From contig NC_066285.1 of assembly GCF_905404315.1 (NCBI RefSeq), positions 186,001 through 250,000 of the forward strand: a stretch of 64,000 nucleotides of DNA, in the 5' to 3' direction. This stretch comes from Leptidea sinapis (lineage: Eukaryota; Arthropoda; Insecta; Lepidoptera; Pieridae). Each line of letters opens with the position of its first letter. The stretch's first letter is position 1. The notes under the pieces were generated by a model that did no database searches, was not told where the DNA came from, and saw only the letters and a program-made list of their open reading frames with translations. The position numbers and the translations under genes are program-made. Positions 1 through 10,140 of the stretch are shown one piece after another.

Positions 1-559
1 ACGATACCCATAATGTAGTTATCATACTTTTGAGCGGCGGCCATCTTGGATTTCAAAAATGATCACAAAATCGTTCTGTGCACTTTCGGGAACCTCGGAT
101 ACGATACCCATATTGCAGAAAACATTATTGTTTGCGGCAGCCCTCTTGGATTTCAAAAATGATCACAGAATTGTTCACTGCACCCTGGAAAACCTCGGAC
201 ACGTTATCCATATTTCTGAAATCATAATTTTGTGCGGCGGCCATCTTGCATTTGAAAAATGATCACAAAATCGTTTTCAGCACACTCGAGAACCTCTGAT
301 ACGATATTCATAATGTAGTTATCATAATTTTGAGCGGCGGCCATCTTAATTTGAAAAATGATCACCAAATCGTTCTCTGCACCCTCGAGAATCTCGGACA
401 CGATATCCATATTGCTGAAATCATAATTTTATGCGGCGGCCACCTTTGATTTGAAAAATGATAACAAAATGGTTCTCAGCACCCTCGAGAACCTCTGCTA
501 CGATACCCATAATGTAGTTATCATACTTTTGAGCGGCGGCCATCTTGGATTTCAAAAAT
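1..559 (+). repeat. Partial, internally deleted 21-mer copy (A-B-C'-D'-E')
   Basis: Bases 1-60 are the 3' part of an E-type unit. Bases 61-559 hold A, B, a 99-bp C' with ATCTTAATTTG in place of ATCTTGGATTTG, then D' (CCACCTTTG, with GATAACAAAAT following) and E'. This equals the first two and last three units of the full 21-mer, so the middle sixteen units are missing, as expected from an unequal exchange in register. Confidence 0.85.
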
Positions 560-2659
560 GATCACAAAATCGTTCTGTGCACTCTCGGGAACCTCGGATA
601 CGATACCCATATTGCAGAAAACATTATTGTTTGCGGCAGCCCTCTTGGATTTCAAAAATGATCACAGAATTGTTCACTGCACCCTGGAAAACCTCGGACA
701 CGTTATCCATATTTCTGAAATCATAATTTTGTGCGGCGGCCATCTTGCATTTGAAAAATGATCACAAAATGGTTCTCAGCACACTCGAGAACCTCTGATA
801 CGATATTCATAATGTAGTTATCATACTTTTGAGCGGCGGCCATCTTTGATTTGAAAAATGATCACAAAATCGTTCTCAACACCCTTGAGAACCTCTGATA
901 CGATACCCATAATATAGTTATCATAATTTTGAGCGGTGGCCATCTTGCATTTGAAAAATGATCACCAAATCGTTCTCTGCACCCTCAAGAATCTCGGACA
1001 CGATATCCATATTGCTGAAATCATAATTTTATGCGGCGGCCATCTTTGATTTGAAAAATGATCACAAAATGGTTCTCAGCACCCTCGACAACCTCTGCTA
1101 CGATACCCATAATGTAGTTATCATACTTTTGAGCGGCGGCCATCTTGGATTTCAAAAATGATCACAGAATTGTTCACTGCACCCTGGAAAACCTCGGACA
1201 CGTTATCCATATTTCTGAAATCATAATTTTGTGCGGCGGCCATCTTGCATTTGAAAAATGATCACAAAATCGTTTTCAGCACACTCGAGAACCTCTGATA
1301 CGATATTCATAATGTAGTCATCATACTTTTGAGCGGTGGCCATCTTTGATTTGAAAAATGATCACAAAATCGTTCTCAGCACCCTTGAGAACCTCTGATA
1401 CGATACCCATAATATAGTTATCATAATTTTGAGCGGTGGCCATCTTGGATTTGAAAAATGATCACCAAATCGTTCTCTGCACCCTCAAGAATCTCGGACA
1501 CGATATCCATATTGCTGAAATCATAATTTTATGCGGCGGCCATCTTTGATTTGAAAAATGATCACAAAATCGTTCTCAGCACCCTCGAGAACCTCTGCTA
1601 CGATACCCATAATGTAGTTATCATACTTTTGAGCGGCGGCCATCTTGGATTTCAAAAATGATCACAGAATTGTTCACTGCACCCTGGAAAACCTCGGACA
1701 CGTTATCCATATTTCTGAAATCATAATTTTGTGCGGCGGCCATCTTGCATTTGAAAAATGATCACAAAATCGTTTTCAGCACACTCGAGAACCTCTGATA
1801 CGATATTCATAATGTAGTTATCATACTTTTGAGCGGCGGCCATCTTTGATTTGAAAAATGATCACAAAATCGTTCTCAGCACCCTTGAGAACCTTTGATA
1901 CGATACCCATAATGTAGTTTATCATACTTTTGAGCGGTGGCCATCTTGGATTTCAAAAATGATCACAGAATTGTTCTCTGCACCCTCGAGAACATCGGAC
2001 ACGATATCCATATTACTGAAATCATAATTTTGTGCGGCGGCCATCTTGCATTTGAAAAATGATCACAAAATCGTTTTCAGCACACTCGAGAACCTCTGAT
2101 ACGATATTCATAATGTAGTTATCATACTTTTGAGCGGCGGCCATCTTTGATTTGAAAAATGATCACAAAATGGTTCTCAGCACCCTCGAGAACCTCTGCT
2201 ACGATACCCATAATGTAGTTATCATACTTTTGAGCGGCGGCCATCTTGGATTTCAAAAATGATCACAGAATTGTTCACTGCACCCTGGAAAACCTCGGAC
2301 ACGTTATCCATATTTCTGAAATCATAATTTTGTGCGGCGGCCATCTTGCATTTGAAAAATGATCACAAAATCGTTTTCAGCACACTCGAGAACCTCTGAT
2401 ACGATATTCATAATGTAGTTATCATAATTTTGAGCGGCGGCCATCTTAATTTGAAAAATGATCACCAAATCGTTCTCTGCACCCTCGAGAATCTCGGACA
2501 CGATATCCATATTGCTGAAATCATAATTTTATGCGGCGGCCACCTTTGATTTGAAAAATGATAACAAAATGGTTCTCAGCACCCTCGAGAACCTCTGCTA
2601 CGATACCCATAATGTAGTTATCATACTTTTGTGCGGCGGCCATCTTGGATTTCAAAAAT
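560..2659 (+). repeat. 21-monomer HOR copy R1 (2,100 bp)
   Basis: Order of units: A B C F D E B C F D E B C F B C E B C' D' E'. The next copy has the same 21 units in the same order. Within this copy, a one-base insertion in the F unit near 1918-1920 (GTAGTTTATCAT instead of GTAGTTATCAT) is balanced by the 99-bp C' unit at 2361-2459, giving a net length of 2,100. Confidence 0.93.
860..1059 (+). repeat. Example alpha-beta dimer (F then D subtype)
   Basis: Unit 860-959 belongs to the GATACGATACCCAT superfamily with an alpha cassette, and unit 960-1059 to the GACACGATATCCAT superfamily with a beta cassette. The two differ mainly in the cassette between the CCAT block and the GC box, while the CTCGAG region, GC box and A-rich tail are shared. 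The 860 unit carries CTTGAG and the 960 unit carries CTCAAG in place of CTCGAG, the two possible transitions of the same CpG. Confidence 0.85.
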
Positions 2660-4758
2660 GATCACAAAATCGTTCTCTGCACTCTCGGGAACCTCGGATA
2701 CGATACCCATATTGCAGAAAACATTATTGTTTGCGGCAGCCCTCTTGGATTTCAAAAATGATCACAGAATTGTTCACTGCACCCTGGAAAACCTCGGACA
2801 CGTTATCCATATTTCTGAAATCATAATTTTGTGCGGCGGCCATCTTGCATTTGAAAAATGATCACAAAATCGTTTTCAGCACACTCGAGAACCTCTGATA
2901 CGATATTCATAATGTAGTTATCATACTTTTGAGCGGCGGCCATCTTTGATTTGAAAAATGATCACAAAATCGTTCTCAACACCCTTGAGAACCTCTGATA
3001 CGATACCCATAATATAGTTATCATAATTTTGAGCGGTGGCCATCTTGCATTTGAAAAATGATCACCAAATCGTTCTCTGCACCCTCAAGAATCTCGGACA
3101 CGATATCCATATTGCTGAAATCATAATTTTATGCGGCGGCCATCTTTGATTTGAAAAATGATCACAAAATGGTTCTCAGCACCCTCGAGAACCTCTGCTA
3201 CGATACCCATAATGTAGTTATCATACTTTTGAGCGGCGGCCATCTTGGATTTCAAAAATGATCACAGAATTGTTCACTGCACCCTGGAAAACCTCGGACA
3301 CGTTATCCATATTTCTGAAATCATAATTTTGTGCGGCGGCCATCTTGCATTTGAAAAATGATCACAAAATCGTTTTCAGCACACTCGAGAACCTCTGATA
3401 CGATATTCATAATGTAGTTATCATACTTTTGAGCGGCGGCCATCTTTGATTTGAAAAATGATCACAAAATCGTTCTCAGCACCCTTGAGAACCTCTGATA
3501 CGATACCCATAATATAGTTATCATAATTTTGAGCGGTGGCCATCTTGGATTTGAAAAATGATCACCAAATCGTTCTCTGCACCCTCAAGAATCTCGGACA
3601 CGATATCCATATTGCTGAAATCATAATTTTATGCGGCGGCCATCTTTGATTTGAAAAATGATCACAAAATGGTTCTCAGCACCCTCGAGAACCTCTGCTA
3701 CGATACCCATAATGTAGTTATCATACTTTTGAGCGGCGGCCATCTTGGATTTCAAAAATGATCACAGAATTGTTCACTGCACCCTGGAAAACCTCGGACA
3801 CGTTATCCATATTTCTGAAATCATAATTTTGTGCGGCGGCCATCTTGCATTTGAAAAATGATCACAAAATCGTTTTCAGCACACTCGAGAACCTCTGATA
3901 CGATATTCATAATGTAGTTATCATACTTTTGAGCGGCGGCCATCTTTGATTTGAAAAATGATCACAAAATCGTTCTCAGCACCCTTGAGAACCTTTGATA
4001 CGATACCCATAATATAGTTATCATAATTTTGAGCGGTGGCCATCTTGGATTTCAAAAATGATCACAGAATTGTTCACTGCACCCTGGAAAACCTCGGACA
4101 CGTTATCCATATTTCTGAAATCATAATTTTGTGCGGCGGCCATCTTGCATTTGAAAAATGATCACAAAATCGTTTTCAGCACACTCGAGAACCTCTGATA
4201 CGATATTCATAATGTAGTTATCATACTTTTGAGCGGCGGCCATCTTTGATTTGAAAAATGATCACAGAATTGTTCTCAGCACCCTCGAGAACCTCTGCTA
4301 CGATACCCATAATGTAGTTATCATACTTTTGAGCGGCGGCCATCTTGGATTTCAAAAATGATCACAGAATTGTTCACTGCACCCTGGAAAACCTCGGACA
4401 CGTTATCCATATTTCTGAAATCATAATTTTGTGCGGCGGCCATCTTGCATTTGAAAAATGATCACAAAATCGTTTTCAGCACACTCGAGAACCTCTGATA
4501 CGATATTCATAATGTAGTTATCATAATTTTGAGCGGCGGCCATCTTAATTTGAAAAATGATCACCAAATCGTTCTCTGCACCCTCGAGAATCTCGGACAC
4601 GATATCCATATTGCTGAAATCATAATTTTATGCGGCGGCCACCTTTGATTTGAAAAATGATAACAAAATGGTTCTCAGCACCCTCGAGAACCTCTGCTAC
4701 GATACCAATAATGTAGTTATCATACTTTTGAGCGGCGGCCATCTTGGATTTCAAAAAT
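2660..4758 (+). repeat. 21-monomer HOR copy R2 (2,099 bp)
   Basis: It has the same 21-unit order as the preceding copy and only scattered substitutions. It lacks the one-base insertion of R1 but keeps the 99-bp C' unit at 4460-4558, so it is one base shorter. At 2631 the preceding E' unit has TTTGTGCGG where most E units have TTTGAGCGG, a single-unit variant. Confidence 0.93.
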
Positions 4759-5857
4759 GATCACAAAATCGTTCTGTGCACTCTCGGGAACCTCGGATAC
4801 GATACCCATATTGCAGAAAACATTATTGTTTGCGGCAGCCCTCTTGGATTTCAAAAATGATCACAGAATTGTTCACTGCACCCTGGAAAACCTCGGACAC
4901 GTTATCCATATTTCTGAAATCATAATTTTGTGCGGCGGCCATCTTGCATTTGAAAAATGATCACAAAATCGTTTTCAGCACACTCGAGAACCTCTGATAC
5001 GATACCCATAATGTAGTTATCATACTTTTGAGCGGCGGCCATCTTTGATTTGAAAAATGATCACAAAATCGTTCTCAGCACCCTTGAGAACCTCTGATAC
5101 GATACCCATAATATAGTTATCATAATTTTGAGCGGTGGCCATCTTGGATTTGAAAAATGATCACCAAATCGTTCTCTGCACCCTCAAGAATCTCGGACAC
5201 GATATCCATATTGCTGAAATCATAATTTTATGCGGCGGCCATCTTTGATTTGAAAAATGATCACAAAATGGTTCTCAGCACCCTCGAGAACCTCTGCTAC
5301 GATACCCAAAATGTAGTTATCATACTTTTGAGCGGCGGCCATCTTGGATTTCAAAAATGATCACAGAATTGTTCACTGCACCCTGGAAAACCTCGGACAC
5401 GTTATCCATATTTCTGAAATCATAATTTTGTGCGGCGGCCATCTTGCATTTGAAAAATGATCACAAAATCGTTTTCAGCACACTCGAGAACCTCTGATAC
5501 GATATTCATAATGTAGTTATCATACTTTTGAGCGGCGGCCATCTTTGATTTGAAAAATGATCACAAAATCGTTCTCAGCACCCTTGAGAACCTCTGATAC
5601 GATACCCATAATATAGTTATCATAATTTTGAGCGGTGGCCATCTTAATTTGAAAAATGATCACCAAATCGTTCTCTGCACCCTCGAGAATCTCGGACACG
5701 ATATCCATATTGCTGAAATCATAATTTTATGCGGCGGCCACCTTTGATTTGAAAAATGATAACAAAATGGTTCTCAGCACCCTCGAGAACCTCTGCTACG
5801 ATACCCATAATGTAGTTATCATACTTTTGAGCGGCGGCCATCTTGGATTTCAAAAAT
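4759..5857 (+). repeat. Shortened HOR copy R3 (11 monomers, 1,099 bp)
   Basis: Units A B C F D E B C, then one chimeric unit, then D' E'. The chimeric unit at 5559-5657 starts as F (CCCTTGAGAACC, AATATAGTTATC, GAGCGGTGG) and ends as C' (ATCTTAATTTG). It therefore marks the point where about ten units of the 21-mer were lost by exchange inside homologous monomers. Confidence 0.88.
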
Positions 5858-6757
5858 GATCACAAAATCGTTCTGTGCACTTTCGGGAACCTCGGATACG
5901 ATACCCATATTGCAGAAAACATTATTGTTTGCGGCAGCCCTCTTGGATTTCAAAAATGATCACAGAATTGTTCACTGCACCCTGGAAAACCTCGGACACG
6001 TTATCCATATTTCTGAAATCATAATTTTGTGCGGCGGCCATCTTGCATTTGAAAAATGATCACAAAATCGTTTTCAGCACACTCGAGAACCTCTGATACG
6101 ATATTCATAATGTAGTTATCATACTTTTGAGCGGCGGCCATCTTTGATTTGAAAAATGATCACAAAATCGTTCTCAGCACACTTGAGAACCTCTGATACG
6201 ATACCCATAATATAGTTATCATAATTTTGAGCGGTGGCCATCTTGGATTTGAAAAATGATCACCAAATCGTTCTCTGCACCCTCGAGAATCTCGGACACG
6301 ATATCCATATTGCTGAAATCATAATTTTATGCGGCGGCCATCTTTGATTTGAAAAATGATCACAAAATGGTTCTCAGCACCCTCGAGAATCTCTGCTACG
6401 ATACCCATAATGTAGTTATCATACTTTTGAGCGGCGGCCATCTTGGATTTCAAAAATGATCACAGAATTGTTCACTGCACCCTGGAAAACCTCGGACACG
6501 TTATCCATATTTCTGAAATCATAATTTTGTGCGGCGGCCATCTTGCATTTGAAAAATGATCACAAAATCGTTTTCAGCACACTCGAGAACCTCTGATACG
6601 ATATTCATAATGTAGTTATCATAATTTTGAGCGGCGGCCATCTTTGATTTGAAAAATGATCACAAAATCGTTCTCAGCACCCTTGAGAACCTCTGATACG
6701 ATACCCATATTATAGTTATCATAATTTTGAGCGGTGGCCATCTTGGATTTCAAAAAT
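5858..6757 (+). repeat. Terminal HOR copy R4 (9 monomers, A B C F D E B C F)
   Basis: The first nine units of the 21-mer are present, after which gamma/delta monomers start at 6758. This is the right-hand edge of the 2.1 kb HOR family in this part of the array. Two F-type units here have CACACTTGAG or CCCATATTATAG instead of the usual forms, so divergence rises toward the edge, a pattern often seen at HOR boundaries. Confidence 0.85.
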
Positions 6758-8051
6758 GATCACGAAATCGTTCTCTGCACTCTCGAGAACCTCGGATACG
6801 ATACCCATATTTTTGTGATCATAATCTTGCACGGCGACCCTCTCGGATTTAAAAATATTTCCAAAATTATTTTTTGCATCCTCGAGAACCCACTCACGAT
6901 ATCCATATTGCAGAAAACATAACTGTTTGCGGCAGCCCTCTTGGATTTCAAAAATGATCACAGAATTGTTCTCTGCACCCTCGAGAACCTCGGACACGTT
7001 ATCCATATTTCTGAAATCATAATTTTGTGCGGCGGCCATCTTGCATTTGAAAAATGATCACAAAATCGTTCTCAGCACCCTCTAGAACCTCTGATACGAT
7101 ACCCATAATGTAGTTATCATAATTTTGAGCGGTGGCCATCTTGGATTTCAAAAATGATCACGAAATCGTTCTGTGCACTCTCGAGAACCTCGGATACGAT
7201 ACCCATATTTTTGTGATCATAATCTTGCACGGCGACCCTCTCGGATTTAAAAATAATCCCAAAATTATTTTTTGCATCCTCGAGAACCCAGTCACGATAT
7301 CCATATTGCAGAAAACATTATTGTTTGCGGCAGCCCTCTTGGATTTCAAAAATGATCACAGAATTGTTCACTGCACCCTGGAAAACCTCGGACACGTTAT
7401 CCATATTTCTGAAATCATAATTTTGTGCGGCGGCCATCTTGCATTTGAAAAATGATCACAAAATCGTTTTCAGCACACTCGAGAACCTCTGATACGATAT
7501 TCATAATGTAGTTATCATACTTTTGAGCGGCGGCCATCTTTGATTTGAAAAATGATCACAAAATCGTTCTCAGCACCCTTGAGAACCTCTGATACGATAC
7601 CCATTATATAGTTATCATAATTTTGAGCGGTGGCCATATTGGATTTCAAAAATGATCACGAAATCGTTCTCTGCTCTCTCGAGAACCTCGGATACGATAC
7701 CCATATTTTTGTGATCATAATCTTGCACGGCGACCCTCTCGGATTTAAAAATAATCCCAAAATTATTTTTTGCATCCTCGAGAACCCAGTCACGATATCA
7801 ATATTGCAGAAAACATAACTGTTTGCGGCAGCCCTCTTGGATTTCAAAAATGATCACAGAATTGTTCTCTGCACCCTCGAGAACCTCGGACACGTTATCC
7901 ATATTTCTGAAATCATAATTTTGTGCGGCGGCCATCTTGCATTTGAAAAATGATCACAAAATCGTTCTCAGCACCCCCTAGAACCTCTGATACGATACCC
8001 ATAATGTAGTTATCGTAATTTTGAGCGGTGGCCATCTTGGATTTCAAAAAT
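6758..8051 (+). repeat. Gamma/delta HOR, 4-mer plus 5-mer (~896 bp)
   Basis: Gamma units (CATATTTTTGTGATCATAATC) start at 6758, 7156, 7654 and 8052, spaced 398, 498 and 398 bp. Each is followed by a delta unit with CAGTCACG or CACTCACG in place of CAGACACG, then a B-like beta unit and one or two alpha units. The 398+498 alternation gives a 9-monomer, ~896 bp higher-order unit. The gamma units here have GGCGACCCTCTCGG, which lacks the CCAT core that most units keep in the GC box. Confidence 0.85.
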
Positions 8052-8694
8052 GATCACGAAATCGTTCTGTGCACTCTCGAGAACCTCGGATACGATACCC
8101 ATATTTTTGTGATCATAATCTTGCACGGCGACCCTCTCGGATTTAAAAATAAACCCAAAATTATTTTTTGCATCCTCGAGAACCCAGTCACGATATCCAT
8201 ATTGCAGAAAACATTATTGTTTGCGGCAGCCCTCTTGGATTTCAAAAATGATCACAGAATTGTTCTCTGCACCCTCGAGAACCTCGGACACGATATCCAT
8301 ATTGCAGAAAACACTATTGTTTGCGGCAGCCATCTTGGATTTCAAAAATGATCACAGAATTGTTCTATGCACCCTCGAGAACCTCGGACACGATATATAT
8401 AATGTAGTTTTCATACTTTTGAGCGGCGGCCATCTTCGATTTGAAAAATGATCTCAGAATTGTTCTCTGCACCCTCGAGAATCTGGGACACGTTATCCAT
8501 ATTGCTGAAATCATTATTTTGTGCGGCGGCCATCTTGGATTTGAAAAATGATCACAAAATCGTTCTCAGCAACCTCGAGAACCTCTGATACGATATCCAT
8601 AATGTAGTTATCATACTTTTGAGCGGCGGCCATCTTCGATTTGAAAAATGATCACAAAATCGTTCTCAGCACCCTCGAGAACCTCGAATACGAT

Positions 8695-8712
8695 ACCCAT
8701 AATGTATCATAA
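8695..8712 (+). other. 4-base deletion marker (three copies)
   Basis: CCCATAATGTATCATAATTTTG lacks GTTA relative to the usual AATGTAGTTATCATAATTTTG. It is found at about 8701, 9896 and 26328, always followed by a gamma unit preceded by TTGTATTACAAAAATG. It confirms that the 8.0, 9.1 and 25.6 kb segments descend from one copy. Confidence 0.85.
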
Positions 8713-8745
8713 TTTTGAGCGGCGGCCATCTTGTATTACAAAAAT

Positions 8746-8944
8746 GATCACAAAATCGTTCTGTGCACTCTCGAGAACCTCGGATACGATACCCATATTT
8801 TTGTGATCATAATCGTGCACGGCGGCCATCTCGGATTTAAAAATGATCCCAAAATTATTTTCTGCACCCTCGAGAACCTCAGACATGATATCCATATTGC
8901 TGAAAACATTATTGTTTGCGGCAGCCCTCTTGGATTTCAAAAAT
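8746..8944 (+). repeat. Example gamma-delta dimer
   Basis: Unit 8746-8844 (99 bp) carries the gamma cassette and CATCTCGGATTTAAAAAT at its end; unit 8845-8944 starts GATCCCAAAATTATTTTC and carries the delta-like TGAAAACATTATTG cassette with GGCAGCCCTCTTGG. Gamma and delta units occur as this fixed pair throughout the window. The delta unit has CCCT in place of CCAT in its GC box. Confidence 0.85.
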
Positions 8945-9144
8945 GATCACAGAATTGTTCTCTGCACCCTCGAGAACCTCGGACACGTTATCCATATTTC
9001 TGAAATCATAATTTTGTGCGGCGGCCATCTTGCATTTGAAAAATGATCACAAAATCGTTCTCAGCACCCTCTAGAACATCTGATACGATACCCATAATGT
9101 AGTTATCATAATTTTGAGCGGTGGCCATCTTGGATTTCAAAAAT

Positions 9145-10140
9145 GATCACGAAATCGTTCTGTGCACTCTCGAGAACCTCGGATACGATACCCATATTTT
9201 TGTGATCATAATCTTGCACGGCGACCCTCTCGGATTTAAAAATAATCCCAAAATTATTTTTTGCATCCTCGAGAACCCAGTCACGATATCCATATTGCAG
9301 AAAACATTATTGTTTGCGGCAGCCCTCTTGGATTTGAAAAATGATCACAGAATTGTTCTCTGCACCCTCGAGAACCTCGGACACGTTATCCATATTGCAG
9401 AAAACACTATTGTTTGCGGCAGCCATCTTGGATTTCAAAAATGATCACAGAATTGTTCTATGCACCCTCGAGAACCTCGGACACGATATATATAATGTAG
9501 TTTTCATACTTTTGAGCGGCGGCCATCTTCGATTTGAAAAATGATCTCAGAATTGTTCTCTGCACCCTCGAGAACCTCGGACACGATATCCATATTGCAA
9601 AAATCATAATTTTGTGCGGCGGCCATATTGGATTTGAAAAATGATCACCAAATCGTTCTCTGCAACCTCGAGAATCTGGGACACGTTATCCATATTGCTG
9701 AAATCATTATTTTGTGCGGCGGCCATCTTGGATTTGAAAAATGATCACAAAATCGTTCTCAGCAACCTCGAGAACCTCTGATACGATATCCATAATGTAG
9801 TTATCATACTTTTGAGCGGCGGCCATCTTCGATTTGAAAAATGATCACAAAATCGTTCTCAGCACCCTCGAGAACCACGAATACGATACCCGTAATGTAT
9901 CATAATTTTGAGCGGCGGCCATCTTGTATTACAAAAATGATCACAAAATCGTTCTGTGCACTCTCGAGAACCTCGGATACGATACCCATATTTTTGTGAT
10001 CATAATCGTGCACGGCGGCCATCTCGGATTTAAAAATGATCCCAAAATTATTTTCTGCACCCTCGAGAACCTCAGACATGATATCCATATTGCTGAAAAC
10101 ATTATTGTTTGCGGCAGCCCTCTTGGATTTCAAAAATAAT
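9145..10140 (+). repeat. Second copy of the ~1.1-1.2 kb HOR
   Basis: The unit order follows the preceding copy, with the full pair of units at about 9541-9740 retained. It is also closely matched by 25578-26573 at a constant offset of 16,433 bases, including the ATATATATAATG unit, the AATCTGGGACACG unit and the 4-base deletion. After about 10140 it continues as ordinary beta units without the expected next gamma unit. Confidence 0.88.

Larger units (their letters stand above)
1..6757 (+). repeat. HOR block 1: 5-mer (~500 bp) nested in 21-mer (2.1 kb)
   Basis: Monomer subtypes, named here only for bookkeeping, run in a fixed order: A (delta cassette), B, C, F, D, E. The sequence E-B-C-F-D repeats every ~500 bp. 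The rare subtype A starts at 61, 560, 2660, 4759 and 5858 and marks the start of a longer repeat. Several units are identical or nearly so between copies, which indicates recent homogenisation. C, F and E carry alpha cassettes; B and D carry beta cassettes. The block ends where gamma-type units start at 6758. Confidence 0.93.
8052..9144 (+). repeat. ~1.09 kb HOR copy with internal monomer loss
   Basis: This segment and the next start with the same gamma-delta pair and share rare features: a delta-like unit with AACACTATTG, a unit with ATATATATAATGTAGTTTTC, and the 4-base deletion near 8701. The present copy is exactly one unit shorter. At about 8451-8490 a unit starting GATCTCAGAATTG continues directly as the AATCTGGGACACG unit that is separate in the next copy, so a 100-bp deletion occurred at homologous positions. 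Confidence 0.88.

Noticed and set aside
61..260. Transposon or retroelement remnant, given recurrent ATGGCGGCC-like starts
   Set aside because: No terminal repeats, target-site duplications, poly-A tail, or transposase or reverse transcriptase residues occur; every base belongs to a satellite unit.
7132..7455. Plus-strand frame of 107 codons, recurring at 8028, 9121 and 25554
   Set aside because: Its recurrence follows the gamma-delta HOR, not selection on a protein. Copies at 6734 and 7630 stop after 62 codons owing to simple changes, and an antisense frame covers most of it.
8395..8410. Possible TATA-like promoter (ATATATATAATG) at about 8393, 9486 and 25919
   Set aside because: It is a short variant of the CGATATCCATAATG segment in three related copies and has no adjacent gene or other promoter element.
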